DNA from: Bradyrhizobium sp. NFR13
GTDB taxonomy: Bacteria > Pseudomonadota > Alphaproteobacteria > Rhizobiales > Xanthobacteraceae
DNA length: 64,000 nucleotides
Assembly: GCF_900114605.1 (NCBI RefSeq)
Contig: NZ_FOTP01000009.1
Span: 124,001 to 188,000 of the forward strand
Reading direction: 5' to 3'
Both the position numbers and the translations under genes were made by a program. Numbering within the stretch: the stretch's first letter is position 1; each line of letters begins with the position of its first letter. This document shows, piece by piece, positions 15,966 through 27,398 of the stretch. Under the pieces are notes generated by a model. That model saw only the letters and a list, made by a program, of their open reading frames with translations, searched no databases and had not been told where the DNA came from.

Positions 15966-16898
15966 CTAGATCCTGGAGCCCCGGTTATAGGCGTCGATCA
16001 GGTGGTTATAGTCCCGCAAGAGCCGTTGCGGTGAGCCCTCGACCATCCAGCCGCTATTGGCATTGATCATCATCTTGTCGCCGGTGGTGTAAGGTACCTT
16101 GTCGCGGATGCGGCGCATCAACTGCTTGCCGGTGACGAGCACCGACTTTGCACTGCTGACATACATCGACCCGACCTTTGCGTCGGCGTCAGCGCTGGCC
16201 GCTTCTTCGAGGGATTTCACGGTGGCCTCATAGGCTGCGAGCGCTTTGGTAATCGCCTCGATATCGGGCCTGTCGGTGTCTTGCGCGCGGAACAGGCGCT
16301 GCGCATCGATCATGACTGCCTCGACATAATAGCGCGCCTTTCGGCCCTCCCTGGCCTCGATGGCGGCGAGCTCTTCCACCTTGCGTTTGTCGTTGATCGC
16401 TTCGGTCGCGGCGCGCAGGGTCTTGTCGGCGGCTGCGAATGCTTCCCAGGCGGCGGCGAGGCGCGGATGCAGCGCCCGGCCCTTGGCCATCCTGTCGTCC
16501 TTGTAGTTCTCCTGTGTGTAGTACTCGTCCGCTTCCTTCAGCAGCGGCTCCAGCGCGCTCGCCGCGCTCGCATAGGCCGAGGCCGCAGCCTCCAGAGCCG
16601 CATCATGCGGCTCCATCGCATTGGCCGCCTCGACATTCTTCCTGCAGTCCGCACTGCCGGAGATCTTGTAGACCCCGTAGACGATCCGCTCCTTGCCGGT
16701 CGGGCCGGATTTGGGCGCCCAGCTGAAGTAGCGCGTCCGCGAGTCGAGTGCGCGCTCCGAAAGACTGTTGATGCAGCCGACATAGGCGTTGAGCTTTTCG
16801 GTGGCGGTGGAGGATTGCGCGGAGGCGGGGGTGGTGCCTGCCGAGATCATGACGAATGCCGCGCCGGCGGCTGCAGTGAATGCGCGATAAGAAATCAT
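15966..16898 (-). CDS. DUF3829 (YiiG-like) exported protein
   Basis: A 310-residue helical periplasmic protein of the DUF3829/YiiG family, function unknown. The signal peptide runs to about ASAQ (MISYRAFTAAAGAAFVMISAGTTPASAQ). The mature part starts KLNAYVGCINSLS, is Ala/Glu-rich with several long helices, and ends with the family's YNHLIDAYNR motif. A Cys pair (GCINSLS and SADCRKN) may form a disulfide. GGAGA precedes the ATG. Unlike E. coli YiiG, it has no lipobox. It is monocistronic as far as can be seen. Confidence 0.85.
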   Translation of the reverse strand: MISYRAFTAAAGAAFVMISAGTTPASAQSSTATEKLNAYVGCINSLSERALDSRTRYFSWAPKSGPTGKERIVYGVYKISGSADCRKNVEAANAMEPHDAALEAAASAYASAASALEPLLKEADEYYTQENYKDDRMAKGRALHPRLAAAWEAFAAADKTLRAATEAINDKRKVEELAAIEAREGRKARYYVEAVMIDAQRLFRAQDTDRPDIEAITKALAAYEATVKSLEEAASADADAKVGSMYVSSAKSVLVTGKQLMRRIRDKVPYTTGDKMMINANSGWMVEGSPQRLLRDYNHLIDAYNRGSRI

Positions 16899-17056
16899 CG
16901 ATCAGGTCTCCAACGCATGAAATGGCATGCCTTGTGATGTCGGTGAGGATAGGGGAGTGGTGCGAACACAGCCAGTGACCGCCGCCCATAGTGCCATGCC
17001 GCGGGTACTGCATTGGTCGCTTTCAAGGTTACGGTTGGTTCAGGCCGTTACTCAAT

Positions 17057-17500
17057 CTACGCTTTCTCGATCTGCCGCATGGGGGAGCGACGCGCGCTCC
17101 ATGCATCGTAACCGAGCATGCCCACTGCCATTGCGACGACGAACACAATCACCGGAAGGCCGAGCCCCGCGAGGTTGACCAGCGCGGGGCCAGGACAGAG
17201 CCCTACGAGGCCCCAGCCGATCCCGAACAGCGTGGCCCCCATGACGAGCGGCGCGTCGACGTCCCTGCGCGTCGGCCACAGACTCTCCGCGGCAAGGACA
17301 GGTGTGCCACGCCGCCGCGCCAGCGCGAAGCCAAGACCGGTGACCGCGACTGCGCCGGCCATCACAAAAGCCAGCGTCGCGTCCCAAGCCCCGAAGATAT
17401 CGAGGAAGCCGAGCACTTTCCCGGTGTCTGTCATGCCCGAGATCAGGAGGCCGATGCCGAACACAAGGCCGCAAGCAAAGCTGACGAAAACAAGTGGCAT
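17057..17500 (-). CDS. YeeE/YedE family transporter subunit (second half)
   Basis: A 147-residue integral membrane protein, the C-terminal half-type of the YeeE/YedE (DUF6691) family, with about four hydrophobic segments. The motif GIGWGLVGLCPGPALVNLAG contains the conserved Cys thought to handle thiosulfate, sulfite or persulfide sulfur. It starts 4 nt after the stop of the companion half-transporter, so the two form a two-gene unit like pmpA-pmpB. The start MPLVFVSFACGLVFG agrees with homologues; a longer frame overlaps the partner gene. Sulfur transport is inferred from the family. Confidence 0.88.
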   Translation of the reverse strand: MPLVFVSFACGLVFGIGLLISGMTDTGKVLGFLDIFGAWDATLAFVMAGAVAVTGLGFALARRRGTPVLAAESLWPTRRDVDAPLVMGATLFGIGWGLVGLCPGPALVNLAGLGLPVIVFVVAMAVGMLGYDAWSARRSPMRQIEKA

Positions 17501-17504
17501 TGCA

Positions 17505-17930
17505 TCAGCCTCCGATACCGTGACGCACGACGGCGACCGTGGCGATCGCTGCGGCCATGAAGATCGCTGTGGCGACGATTGAACGTGCTGACAGGCGTGC
17601 GATACCGCATACGCCATGGCCGGATGTGCAGCCGCCGCCCATGCGGCTGCCGAAACCGACCAGAAGCCCGGCAATAACGATGACGATCAGGCTCGCCGGC
17701 ATCGCCGGTGCTGGCAATGGTGTGCCCGAAAGCGAAGCGAGCAGGGGCGCTGCCAGAAGTCCGACGACGAAGGCGATGCGCCAGCCGCGATCGCCGGCAC
17801 CGGGCTGGAGTAGCCCCCCGAAAATGCCGCTGATCCCGGCGATGCGTCCGGTCAGCAGCATCAGCATGGAGGCAGCGAGTCCGATCAGCGCGCCGCCGAC
17901 GATTCCAGAAAGAGGCGTAAGGTGATGCAT
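17505..17930 (-). CDS. YeeE/YedE family transporter subunit (first half)
   Basis: A 141-residue inner-membrane protein with about four hydrophobic segments, the first half of a split YeeE/YedE sulfur-compound transporter. It carries GSRMGGGCTSGHGVCGIARLS, the family's two-Cys motif, in which the thiol relays sulfur. GGAGG lies 8 nt before the MHHLTPLSG start; an ATG five codons upstream overlaps that site and is less likely. It is co-transcribed with the 17057-17500 gene. In other proteobacteria such pairs export sulfite or import thiosulfate and are controlled by BigR/SqrR; no such regulator gene is in the window. Confidence 0.88.
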   Translation of the reverse strand: MHHLTPLSGIVGGALIGLAASMLMLLTGRIAGISGIFGGLLQPGAGDRGWRIAFVVGLLAAPLLASLSGTPLPAPAMPASLIVIVIAGLLVGFGSRMGGGCTSGHGVCGIARLSARSIVATAIFMAAAIATVAVVRHGIGG

Positions 17931-18099
17931 GGTTCTGGCCTCCACTGATCGTGTTCTTATTCAGCGATGGACGTTATCATAGCACGCGATTGCTCTGCAT
18001 CGGCATGAAACAAAATGCGGAGCTCCCGTGTCAATTTGCGAGAAGCAAGGATACGCCGCGCTTGAACCGGGCCGGTTTTGCAACGTTTGGATACGAGAA

Positions 18100-18123
18100 A
18101 AGGCCGGGCAGATGCCCGGCCTT
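18100..18123 (-). terminator. intrinsic terminator downstream of thiC
   Basis: An 11-bp stem AAGGCCGGGCA / TGCCCGGCCTT with a 2-nt centre. On the minus strand it is followed by TTCTCG after a T-rich arm end. It lies about 60 nt past the thiC stop and probably ends the thi operon. Confidence 0.75.
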
Positions 18124-18137
18124 CTTTGAAGTAGTGG

Positions 18138-18160
18138 ATGCCCGGATCAAACTCGGGCAT
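18138..18160. repeat. ATGCCCG...CGGGCAT palindromic intergenic repeat
   Basis: A short dyad ATGCCCG-N9-CGGGCAT lies between thiC and its terminator. The sequence resembles the CCGGG/CCCGG repeats scattered through Bradyrhizobiaceae intergenic DNA (compare 60184). Confidence 0.5.
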
Positions 18161-18183
18161 GACAGTGTAAGCGGCAAAATACG

Positions 18184-20736
<2,553 letters not shown>

Positions 20737-20750
<14 letters not shown>

Positions 20751-21519
20751 GCCAGAACGGTGTCCCGATGACTGGAGTGGAAGGAGAAGCGAAATCACGC
20801 GCGCCCATCAGGCCGGCCTCGAAGCCGGTGCGGCCGGCCTCGACGGCGAGGCGGAAGGCATTGGCCATGGCGACGGGATCGGCGGCCTTGGCGACGGCGG
20901 TGTTGAGCAGCACGGCGTCATAGCCGAGCTCAAGCGCTTCGGCGGCGTGTGACGGCGCGCCCAAACCGGCATCGACCACCAGCGTGATGTCAGGCAGGCG
21001 GTCGCGCATCAGCTTCAACGCGTCTGCATTGATGATGCCGCGCGCCGAGCCGATCGGCGCGGCCCATGGCATCACCACCTTGCAGCCGGCATCCACCAGA
21101 CGCATCGCGACGCTCAAGTCCTCGGTGCAATAGGGGAACACCTCGAAGCCGTCCTTGATCAGGATATCGGCAGCTTCGACGAGGCCAATTACATCCGGCT
21201 GCAGCGTGTCATTGTCGGCGATCACTTCCAGCTTGATCCAGGACGTGCCGAACAATTCGCGTGCGAGCTTCGCCGTGGTCACCGCTTCGCGCACGCTGCG
21301 GCAGCCTGCGGTGTTCGGCAGCACGGTGACGTCGAGTTCGCGGATCAGCGACCAGAATGCATCGCCGGTCTTGCCGCCGGCGGATTCACGCCGCAGCGAC
21401 ACGGTGACGATGCCAGCGCCGGAGGCGCGGATGGCGTCCTGCATGATCGCGGGCGACGGATAGAGCGCCGAGCCGATGAGCAGGCGGGATTTAAACTCTT
21501 TGCCGTAGAAATTCACCAT
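20737..21519 (-). CDS. thiG: thiazole synthase ThiG
   Basis: A 260-residue TIM-barrel enzyme that builds the thiazole ring from deoxyxylulose phosphate, dehydroglycine and ThiS thiocarboxylate. The Schiff-base Lys is in [10 protein letters not shown]. The phosphate-binding [19 protein letters not shown] and [16 protein letters not shown] segments are intact. It begins [16 protein letters not shown], 6 nt after thiS, which supplies its sulfur carrier. Glycine oxidase ThiO, encoded at the operon head, supplies dehydroglycine, so this is the aerobic route. Confidence 0.96.
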
Positions 21520-21525
21520 CAGGAA

Positions 21526-21723
21526 TTAGCCTCCCTGCCGTGGCGTGATGATTTCGATCTCGTCACCGGGTTTCAGCGGCGTTTGCGCCCAGGCGCTGCG
21601 CGGCACGACGTCGAAATTCACAGCGATGGCGCAATGCGTGCCTTCGTAATCCAGTTCCTGAAGCAGCGCGCCGACATGCGACGCCTCGATCTCGCGGTGC
21701 TCGCCATTGACGATCACTTGCAT
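21526..21723 (-). CDS. thiS: sulfur carrier protein ThiS
   Basis: A 65-residue ubiquitin-like protein ending in the required Gly-Gly (ITPRQGG). It is adenylated and then thiocarboxylated at that end to donate sulfur to ThiG. The beta-grasp pattern MQVIVNGEHREIEA and LKPGDEIEIITP is clear. Its ATG overlaps the end of thiO by 10 nt and thiG follows directly. No thiF is in the window, so the activating enzyme must be encoded elsewhere. Confidence 0.95.
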   Translation of the reverse strand: MQVIVNGEHREIEASHVGALLQELDYEGTHCAIAVNFDVVPRSAWAQTPLKPGDEIEIITPRQGG

Positions 21724-22751
21724 TGCATCACCTCATTATCGATCATGCCACGCTTGACATAGTTGAGCGTCAGTTCCGCCAGCGCAGGCGCCAGCAGGAA
21801 GCCGTGGCGATAGAGGCCGTTCACCGCGATCGTGTTCTTCTCGATCGCAATCCGCGGCAGGTTGTCAGGGAAAGCCGGGCGCAGGCCCGAACCGAATTCA
21901 AGGATGCGCGCTTCGGCAAAGGCCGGATGCACCGCATAGGCGGCGCCGAGCAACTCCAGCGCCGAGCGAACGCTGACGCCCGAGCCTTCGTTCTCGATCG
22001 ACGTCGCGCCGAGCATGAAGCGATTGTTCGCGCGCGGGATCACATAAAGCGGCCAGCGCGGATGCATCAGGCGGATCGGACGCGACAGTTGCACCTCATC
22101 GGTCTCGATGATGATGATCTCGCCCTTGACGCCGCGCAGCTTCGAGGTCTCGTCCTGCTCGCGCGCATAAAGGCCGCGGCAGTCGATCACCAGACCGTCG
22201 AGGTCTTCGGCCTTCGCCTCGCAATTGTATTTGATGATACCGCCGGCCGCGGTGATGCGCCGATGCAGTTCGGGCAGAACGAGCCGCGGCTCGACATGGC
22301 CTTCGCCGGGATAGAACAGCCCGTCGCGAAACCGGCCTTCGAGCGACGGCTCGATCTCGGCGACGCCCGCCGCATCGAGCCGCGTATGGCCGGAGGTCAT
22401 TTTCGCGAAACGCTCGAAATCGGCGCGGTCGCGCGCATGCGCGATCACTAGTGAGCCGTTGAACGGCGTATCGGGCAATTCCTCGCGCCACAAATCGAGC
22501 GCGCGCAGGCCCAATCGCGACACCACGGGCTCGGAGACTTCGGCCTCGCACCACGGCGCCAGCATGCCGCCGCCCCAATGTGTGGTGGATTCGCGCATCT
22601 CGGCATTGTCGCGCTCATAGAGCGTGACGGCGTGACCGGCCTTGGCCAGCATCAACGCCTGCCAAGCGCCGGCAATGCCAGCGCCAATGATTGATATCGG
22701 TTGATCCGCCACGGGAGAGTCCCCGCGCGAAGATTGCGTAGTCTGAAACAT
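21714..22751 (-). CDS. thiO: glycine oxidase ThiO
   Basis: A FAD-dependent oxidase of about 345 residues that converts glycine to iminoglycine for thiazole synthesis. The FAD dinucleotide motif is ISIIGAGIAGAWQALMLAKAG. The C-terminal RPAFPDNLPRIAIE and NGLYRHGFLLAPALAE blocks are typical of DAO-family ThiO. I use the ATG at 22751, which follows AAGGGA with 5-nt spacing, a Shine-Dalgarno lying inside the riboswitch's conserved 3' strand. A GTG at 22709 (VADQPISIIGAG) is a plausible alternative closer to the family start. It heads the thiOSGEC operon. Confidence 0.92.
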   Translation of the reverse strand: MFQTTQSSRGDSPVADQPISIIGAGIAGAWQALMLAKAGHAVTLYERDNAEMRESTTHWGGGMLAPWCEAEVSEPVVSRLGLRALDLWREELPDTPFNGSLVIAHARDRADFERFAKMTSGHTRLDAAGVAEIEPSLEGRFRDGLFYPGEGHVEPRLVLPELHRRITAAGGIIKYNCEAKAEDLDGLVIDCRGLYAREQDETSKLRGVKGEIIIIETDEVQLSRPIRLMHPRWPLYVIPRANNRFMLGATSIENEGSGVSVRSALELLGAAYAVHPAFAEARILEFGSGLRPAFPDNLPRIAIEKNTIAVNGLYRHGFLLAPALAELTLNYVKRGMIDNEVMQCK

Positions 22752-22754
22752 CCC

Positions 22755-22876
22755 TGTCCCTTCGCCGGCATGACCCGGATCAGGTTCAAAGGGTCACCGC
22801 GGTCTCGCGCGTCTCTTCAGGATGAAGAGTGCAAGCTTGCGGTATCTCAGCTCCTCGTCGGAGCCCCCCTCGGAAC
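22755..22876 (-). ncRNA. TPP riboswitch (THI element)
   Basis: Read on the minus strand, this leader contains the two invariant THI-box halves: CTGAGATACC (complement at 22841-22850) and ACCTGATCCGGGTCATGCCG followed by GCGAAGGGA (complement at 22757-22785). A variable P3-type arm lies between them. The 3' half ends 6 nt before the thiO ATG and includes its AAGGGA Shine-Dalgarno, so TPP binding probably blocks ribosome access. It controls the five-gene thi operon. Confidence 0.97.
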
Positions 22877-22942
22877 GACTCTAATGTAAACCTATGGGTG
22901 GGCGTGTCAACGCGCCCCGGGAAATCACCGGATCACGCACAA

Positions 22943-23449
22943 TTATGGCTTCGGAGCCTGCGCGTTGGCATCGGCCGCGTTCTGCAGATGCAGGCGCTCG
23001 GCATCCTTGGCGAAGATCGGCTGATGCGGCGGTGCGGAAATTTCACGGCGCTGGCGCTTGGCGGCATAGTAGTAGCCACCGGCATAGTAGGACACTGCGC
23101 GGTTGTGATTGCCATTCGCGGCACGATAGGCACCAGCGAGATATTTCACTGCGTAAGTGAGATTGGTGTTGGGATCGCGGAGGCCTTCGGCGGTGCCGGT
23201 GTAGCCAACGCCGCGCGCGGTCGCGAGCTTGATCTGCATCAGGCCGATGGTGCCGCCGCGGCCGATCAGGTTGGGGTGATACTTGCTCTCGCGCACGATC
23301 ACGCGATGTACCAGCGCTTCAGGCACGCCATTGGCTTGAGCATGGGTGGCGACCATGGCGTCGTAGTCGGCGCGCTGCTGCGCGGATGCCAGTTGCGGAA
23401 GCGCGGCAACAGCCAGAATCGTCGCCAGGGACAGAGAAATGCGTTTCAT
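22943..23449 (-). CDS. lytic transglycosylase (SLT domain), small
   Basis: A 168-residue periplasmic lytic transglycosylase. The signal peptide MKRISLSLATILAVAALPQLASA is followed by a compact SLT/lysozyme-like domain. The catalytic Glu lies in VHRVIVRESKYHPN, followed by GTIGLMQIKLATARGVGYTG, NLTYAVKYLAGAYRAANG and the AVSYYAGGYY block. A short polar tail (ISAPPHQPIFAKDAERL) follows. It is divergent from the polytopic membrane protein gene. It could be a housekeeping or secretion-associated glycan hydrolase; no secretion genes lie nearby. Confidence 0.9.
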   Translation of the reverse strand: MKRISLSLATILAVAALPQLASAQQRADYDAMVATHAQANGVPEALVHRVIVRESKYHPNLIGRGGTIGLMQIKLATARGVGYTGTAEGLRDPNTNLTYAVKYLAGAYRAANGNHNRAVSYYAGGYYYAAKRQRREISAPPHQPIFAKDAERLHLQNAADANAQAPKP

Positions 23450-23658
23450 GAATGGTCTCGAAAACTTCGTTCTCCGCCAGTAGCGGAGGCAGGCTTTCAG
23501 ACGGCCTAAACCATCCGATTCAATTATCCGGGATTAGGGCTCGAATTGCGTCTTTCTGTAGGCCAGATTCGCCAGTTCCGCCCGATATTTACCCCAAATT
23601 ATGCCCTGTTGTGATTTGCTGCGGTATTCCAGCGCTTTTCTTGCGGTTTTCCAGGGGC

Positions 23659-25155
23659 ATGCCGAGCATGACGATGTCCGCCACCCATCCCGTCGTAACC
23701 CGCAAGACGATGCACGGGCTGCTCCCGCTCTGGGCGGGAATCGCGGTCTATGCGTTGCTGCTGGCGGCTGGCAACATGCTGCTCAATGATCCCGACACCT
23801 ATTGGCAGATCGCAATAGGGCAGTCGATTCTCGATCACCACGCGGTGCCGCAGACCGACATCTATTCCTTCACGATGCGAGGCCAGCCATGGATCTCCAC
23901 GCAGTGGCTGGCGCAGGTGCTCTATGCGCTGGCCTATGGTGTGGCCGGCTGGGCCGGCCCCGTGGTGCTTGGCGCGGGCGCTGTCGCCGTGACCATTGCG
24001 ATGCTGACACGGTTTCTCGACAAACGGCTGCCGACCACGGCAACGCTGATACTGGTTGCCACGGCGCTGGCGCTGATGGTGGGACATCTGGTGGCCCGGC
24101 CGCATGTGCTGGCGATGCCGGTGATGGTGGCCTGGGTCGCCGGCCTCGTGAATGCGATGGATCGCAGGAGCGTGCCATCCTTCTGGCTGCTGCCGCTGAT
24201 GGCGCTATGGGCCAACCTTCACGGCGGCTTCATTCTCGGTTTGGCGCTGATCGGTCCGATCGGCATCGATGCGATCTGGCATGCACCGAAGACGATGCAG
24301 CGCGCGTTGCTGTTGCGCTGGGTGCTGTTCGGCATCGCCGCGCTGGCCGCAAGTTGCGTGACGCCTTACGGTTGGGACTCGCTGCTGGCGTCGCGTCGCA
24401 TTCTCAATCTCGGTGAAGCGCTGGCGCTGATTGGCGAGTGGCGGCCTGCGAATTTCAATCATGCCGGGCCTCTGGAACTGACCGTGCTGGTAGCATTCGC
24501 GCTGGCGCTGTGGCGCGGCATCACGCTGCCGCCGATGCGCATCGTGCTCGTGATCGGCTTCGTGTTCATGGCCCTCAGCCATATGCGCAATGCCGAAGTG
24601 CTGGCGCTGCTGGCGCCGCTGGTCCTGGCGACGCCGCTTGGCTTGCAGATCGGCGGACCGCAGCGGCCAGAGGCCGATCATGTATCGCCACAGCGTGGCT
24701 TGTTGTTCGCGGGGATCACGATCTGTCTGATCGCCGGGACATTCGTGTTGGCGTCCATGCAGTGCTACATGCCGCGCGAAGGCGCAGCACCTGCCAAGGC
24801 CGTGACCGAACTGCAGAAACTCAATCTCAGCCGTGTGTTCAACGACTACGACTTCGGCGGCTATCTGATCGCACGGGGTGTACCGACCTTCATCGATGGC
24901 CGTACCGAATTGTTCGGGACGAAGCTGATGGTCGACCACAACAATGCCAGCGGCCTGATCGAGCCTGACAATCTGTTCCGGCTGCTGAAGGATTACGATA
25001 TCGAAGCGACCTTGCTGCGAACCCAGAGCGCAGCAACCAAGCTACTCGATCGCGTGGATGGCTGGGAGAAGGTCTATAGCGATGACATCGCCACGATCCA
25101 TCTGCGCAAGCCGGGTGTGGTCCACAGCATCGCGCCCGCGGTGAAGGCGAATTGA
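23659..25155 (+). CDS. polytopic membrane protein, glycosyltransferase-like
   Basis: An integral membrane protein of about 498 residues with roughly ten hydrophobic segments. The first periplasmic loop, NDPDTYWQIAIGQSILDHHAVPQTDIYSF, resembles the acidic loop of GT-C type enzymes and related uncharacterised membrane proteins. The soluble C-terminus (NDYDFGGYLIARGVPTFIDGRTELFG) is conserved in many bacterial proteins of unknown role. ATGs at 23659, 23668 and 23674 are close together after AGGGG, so the exact start is unsure. It is convergent with the histidine kinase gene, with a 3-nt gap. A sugar-transfer role is inference. Confidence 0.8.
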   Translation: MPSMTMSATHPVVTRKTMHGLLPLWAGIAVYALLLAAGNMLLNDPDTYWQIAIGQSILDHHAVPQTDIYSFTMRGQPWISTQWLAQVLYALAYGVAGWAGPVVLGAGAVAVTIAMLTRFLDKRLPTTATLILVATALALMVGHLVARPHVLAMPVMVAWVAGLVNAMDRRSVPSFWLLPLMALWANLHGGFILGLALIGPIGIDAIWHAPKTMQRALLLRWVLFGIAALAASCVTPYGWDSLLASRRILNLGEALALIGEWRPANFNHAGPLELTVLVAFALALWRGITLPPMRIVLVIGFVFMALSHMRNAEVLALLAPLVLATPLGLQIGGPQRPEADHVSPQRGLLFAGITICLIAGTFVLASMQCYMPREGAAPAKAVTELQKLNLSRVFNDYDFGGYLIARGVPTFIDGRTELFGTKLMVDHNNASGLIEPDNLFRLLKDYDIEATLLRTQSAATKLLDRVDGWEKVYSDDIATIHLRKPGVVHSIAPAVKAN

Positions 25156-25158
25156 GCG

Positions 25159-26481
25159 CTACGCTGCGGCTCTGTCCGTATCGCGTGCCGGCAGCGTGAT
25201 GCGGACGATCAGGCCCCGCGGCTGACGATCAAGCAATGTCAATTCGCCGCCATGGGCCAGTGTTACGGCGCGGGCGATCGACAGGCCGAGGCCGAAGCCG
25301 GCAGCTTCGTGATCCATGTTGCGGGCGTCGTCGCCGCGTACGAAGGGCTGCAGCATCGCGCTCTTTTGTGCGTCCGAAATGCCGGGACCGTCATCGGCGA
25401 CGTCGATGACGGCGCCGCCCTCGGACATCGTCAGAGAGATATTCGCTTCCGAGCCGAACTTTACGGCGTTCTCGACCAGGTTGGTCACAGCGCGATGCAG
25501 ATCGTCGGGTCTTGCCATCGCCATGGCATGGGACGGGCCCTGGTAGGTCACCATATGGCCGATGTCGGCAAACTGGTCGGCGATCAGCTGCAGGGTTGTG
25601 GCGATATCCGTCAGCGTCATCTCTTCCAGCCGGCGATCATTGCGCAGGAACGATAGCACCGCTTCCAGCATCGATCGCATCTGGTCGAGGTCGCGCAGCA
25701 TGTGACGGCGATGGCCGTCGTCCTCGATGAATTCCGAGCGCAGCCGCAGCCGGGTGATCGGCGTGCGCAGGTCGTGGCTGATCGCAGCCAGCATCTTGGT
25801 GCGGTCGTCGATCAACGTGCCGATGCGCTCGCGCATCCGGTTCAGCGCGCGTGCCACGGAACGAATCTCTTCGGGACCGCGTTCCGGAAGAGGCTCGGCC
25901 GAGCCGTTCAGGCTGAACTCTTCCGCTGCCTTGGCAAAGGCCGAAAGCGGCGCGGACAGCATGCGGGCCGCCCACAGGCCCAGAAGCGTCAGGCTGATCA
26001 CCACGAATAGAAACGTCAGAACCCAGGGACCGCCCAGAAAGAAGCCTGGTCGCCGCTCCGGCAGGCTACTGAAGGAGAACATTTCGCCGTCCGGGAGGGT
26101 GATTCCGATCCGGTCCGGCGCGCCATCGATCGTCAGCAGCCGCGCGTCGGAGCCGAGCAGCCGGCGTAAGCTGTGACGCGGATAGTCGGGGCCATCGTCG
26201 GTCGTGATCGTCACATCCCGAGGGACCGGCCGGATGTCGAATTTGGGAAAGGCGTTTTTCAGATTGACCAGAAGTTGCGGGCGGTCGGCGATCGGTGTCG
26301 TCTTCAGCAAGCGAACGATCGCGGTCAATTCGCCGTGGCCACGGTCCCGCTGCGGGTCGTTCGGGTCCGGCCGCAGTAGCGTGAAGATGATCGAAAGAAC
26401 GATGTGGATAGCGACGATCGACATCACCACCAGCGCGGTGATCTGGCCACTGATCCGACGCAGATTGAAGACGTTGAACAT
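25159..26481 (-). CDS. sensor histidine kinase (EnvZ-like)
   Basis: A 440-residue inner-membrane histidine kinase. Transmembrane segments are at about 15-37 and 165-185, flanking a periplasmic sensor region. A HAMP linker follows, then HisKA with phospho-acceptor His in AAISHDLRTPITRLRLRSEF, then HATPase_c with N box NLVENAVKFG, G1 DVADDGPGIS and G2 GFGLGLSIA. It lies 10 nt after its response regulator and is surely its partner. The stimulus is unknown. The divergent Ser/Gly-rich protein gene is a candidate target. Confidence 0.93.
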   Translation of the reverse strand: MFNVFNLRRISGQITALVVMSIVAIHIVLSIIFTLLRPDPNDPQRDRGHGELTAIVRLLKTTPIADRPQLLVNLKNAFPKFDIRPVPRDVTITTDDGPDYPRHSLRRLLGSDARLLTIDGAPDRIGITLPDGEMFSFSSLPERRPGFFLGGPWVLTFLFVVISLTLLGLWAARMLSAPLSAFAKAAEEFSLNGSAEPLPERGPEEIRSVARALNRMRERIGTLIDDRTKMLAAISHDLRTPITRLRLRSEFIEDDGHRRHMLRDLDQMRSMLEAVLSFLRNDRRLEEMTLTDIATTLQLIADQFADIGHMVTYQGPSHAMAMARPDDLHRAVTNLVENAVKFGSEANISLTMSEGGAVIDVADDGPGISDAQKSAMLQPFVRGDDARNMDHEAAGFGLGLSIARAVTLAHGGELTLLDRQPRGLIVRITLPARDTDRAAA

Positions 26482-26490
26482 CCCTGTCGA

Positions 26491-27228
26491 CTAGTTGGGA
26501 GTTGCCGTCGCGACCGCCTCGACTGTCGGCGTGAACATGTAGCCGCCTGAGCGCACCGTCTTGATCAATTGCGCGTCCTGCGGATCGACCTCGATTTTGC
26601 GACGGATCCGGCTGACCAGCACGTCGATGCTGCGTTCGAACGATCCGGCGCTGCGGCCTTGCGTGAGATCGAGCAGGCTGTCGCGCGACAGCACCCGACC
26701 GGCACGCTCGACAAAGGCGCGCAGCAGATCGAATTCGGCCGAGGTCATGGCGACGCGCGCGCCTTCGGGATTGCGCAATTCGCGGAGGCGGACGTCGATC
26801 TGCCAGCCGGCAAATGACATTGCCGTTGCGTTCGGCGTGGCGCTGGCATTGAGCGCTGTGGCCTGCCGGCGGAGCACCGCATTGATGCGTGCGAGCAGTT
26901 CGCGTGGATTGAAGGGCTTCGGCAGATAATCGTCGGCGCCCATTTCTAGGCCGAGGATGCGGTCCACGTCTTCGCCGCGTGCCGTCAGCATGATGATCGG
27001 CAATTGCGACTCGGCGCGGACCTTGCGGCACAGGCTGAGGCCGTCTTCGCCGGGCAGCATCACGTCGAGGATCAGGAGGTCGACGCGCGTGTCGGCCATC
27101 ACCTTTTCCATCTCGCGCCCGTCGGCGGCGGTGGTGACGTTGCAGGAATTGGTACGCAGATACTTTGCGATCAGCGTACGGGTTTCGCGGTCGTCTTCTA
27201 CGACCAGGATGTTCGGTACGTTTGCCAT
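26491..27228 (-). CDS. OmpR-family response regulator
   Basis: A 245-residue two-component regulator. The receiver domain has the acidic pair in LVVEDD, the phospho-acceptor Asp in LLILDVMLPGEDG, Thr/Ala in IIMLTARGEDVD and Lys in DDYLPKPFNPREL. The C-terminal winged helix is clear (SAEFDLLRAFVERAGRVLSRDSLL ... RSIDVLVSRIRRKIE ... IKTVRSGGYMF). The start MANVPNILVVEDD is fixed by the domain; a frame upstream to 27381 is not credible. It is transcribed first in the RR-HK unit, divergent from the 27399 gene across 170 nt. Confidence 0.95.
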   Translation of the reverse strand: MANVPNILVVEDDRETRTLIAKYLRTNSCNVTTAADGREMEKVMADTRVDLLILDVMLPGEDGLSLCRKVRAESQLPIIMLTARGEDVDRILGLEMGADDYLPKPFNPRELLARINAVLRRQATALNASATPNATAMSFAGWQIDVRLRELRNPEGARVAMTSAEFDLLRAFVERAGRVLSRDSLLDLTQGRSAGSFERSIDVLVSRIRRKIEVDPQDAQLIKTVRSGGYMFTPTVEAVATATPN

Positions 27229-27398
27229 GCGAACTCTTTTGGCCGGGATCGGCGCGGGCTGCAGAAGTTTTTTGTTTCGGACTATTGCTGGTCTCTGGGG
27301 TGCAACAAACCGCAACATGTCAGCAAGGCGATAACAAGACCTCGTTAAGAAGGTTAACCGCAAGTTGCGAGCACTAAGCAAGCACCTTGGAGCAGATC

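Noticed and set aside
22776-22800. GGTTCAAA resembling a tRNA T loop
   Set aside because: It belongs to the conserved 3' half of the TPP riboswitch on the minus strand; no acceptor or anticodon stem can be formed.
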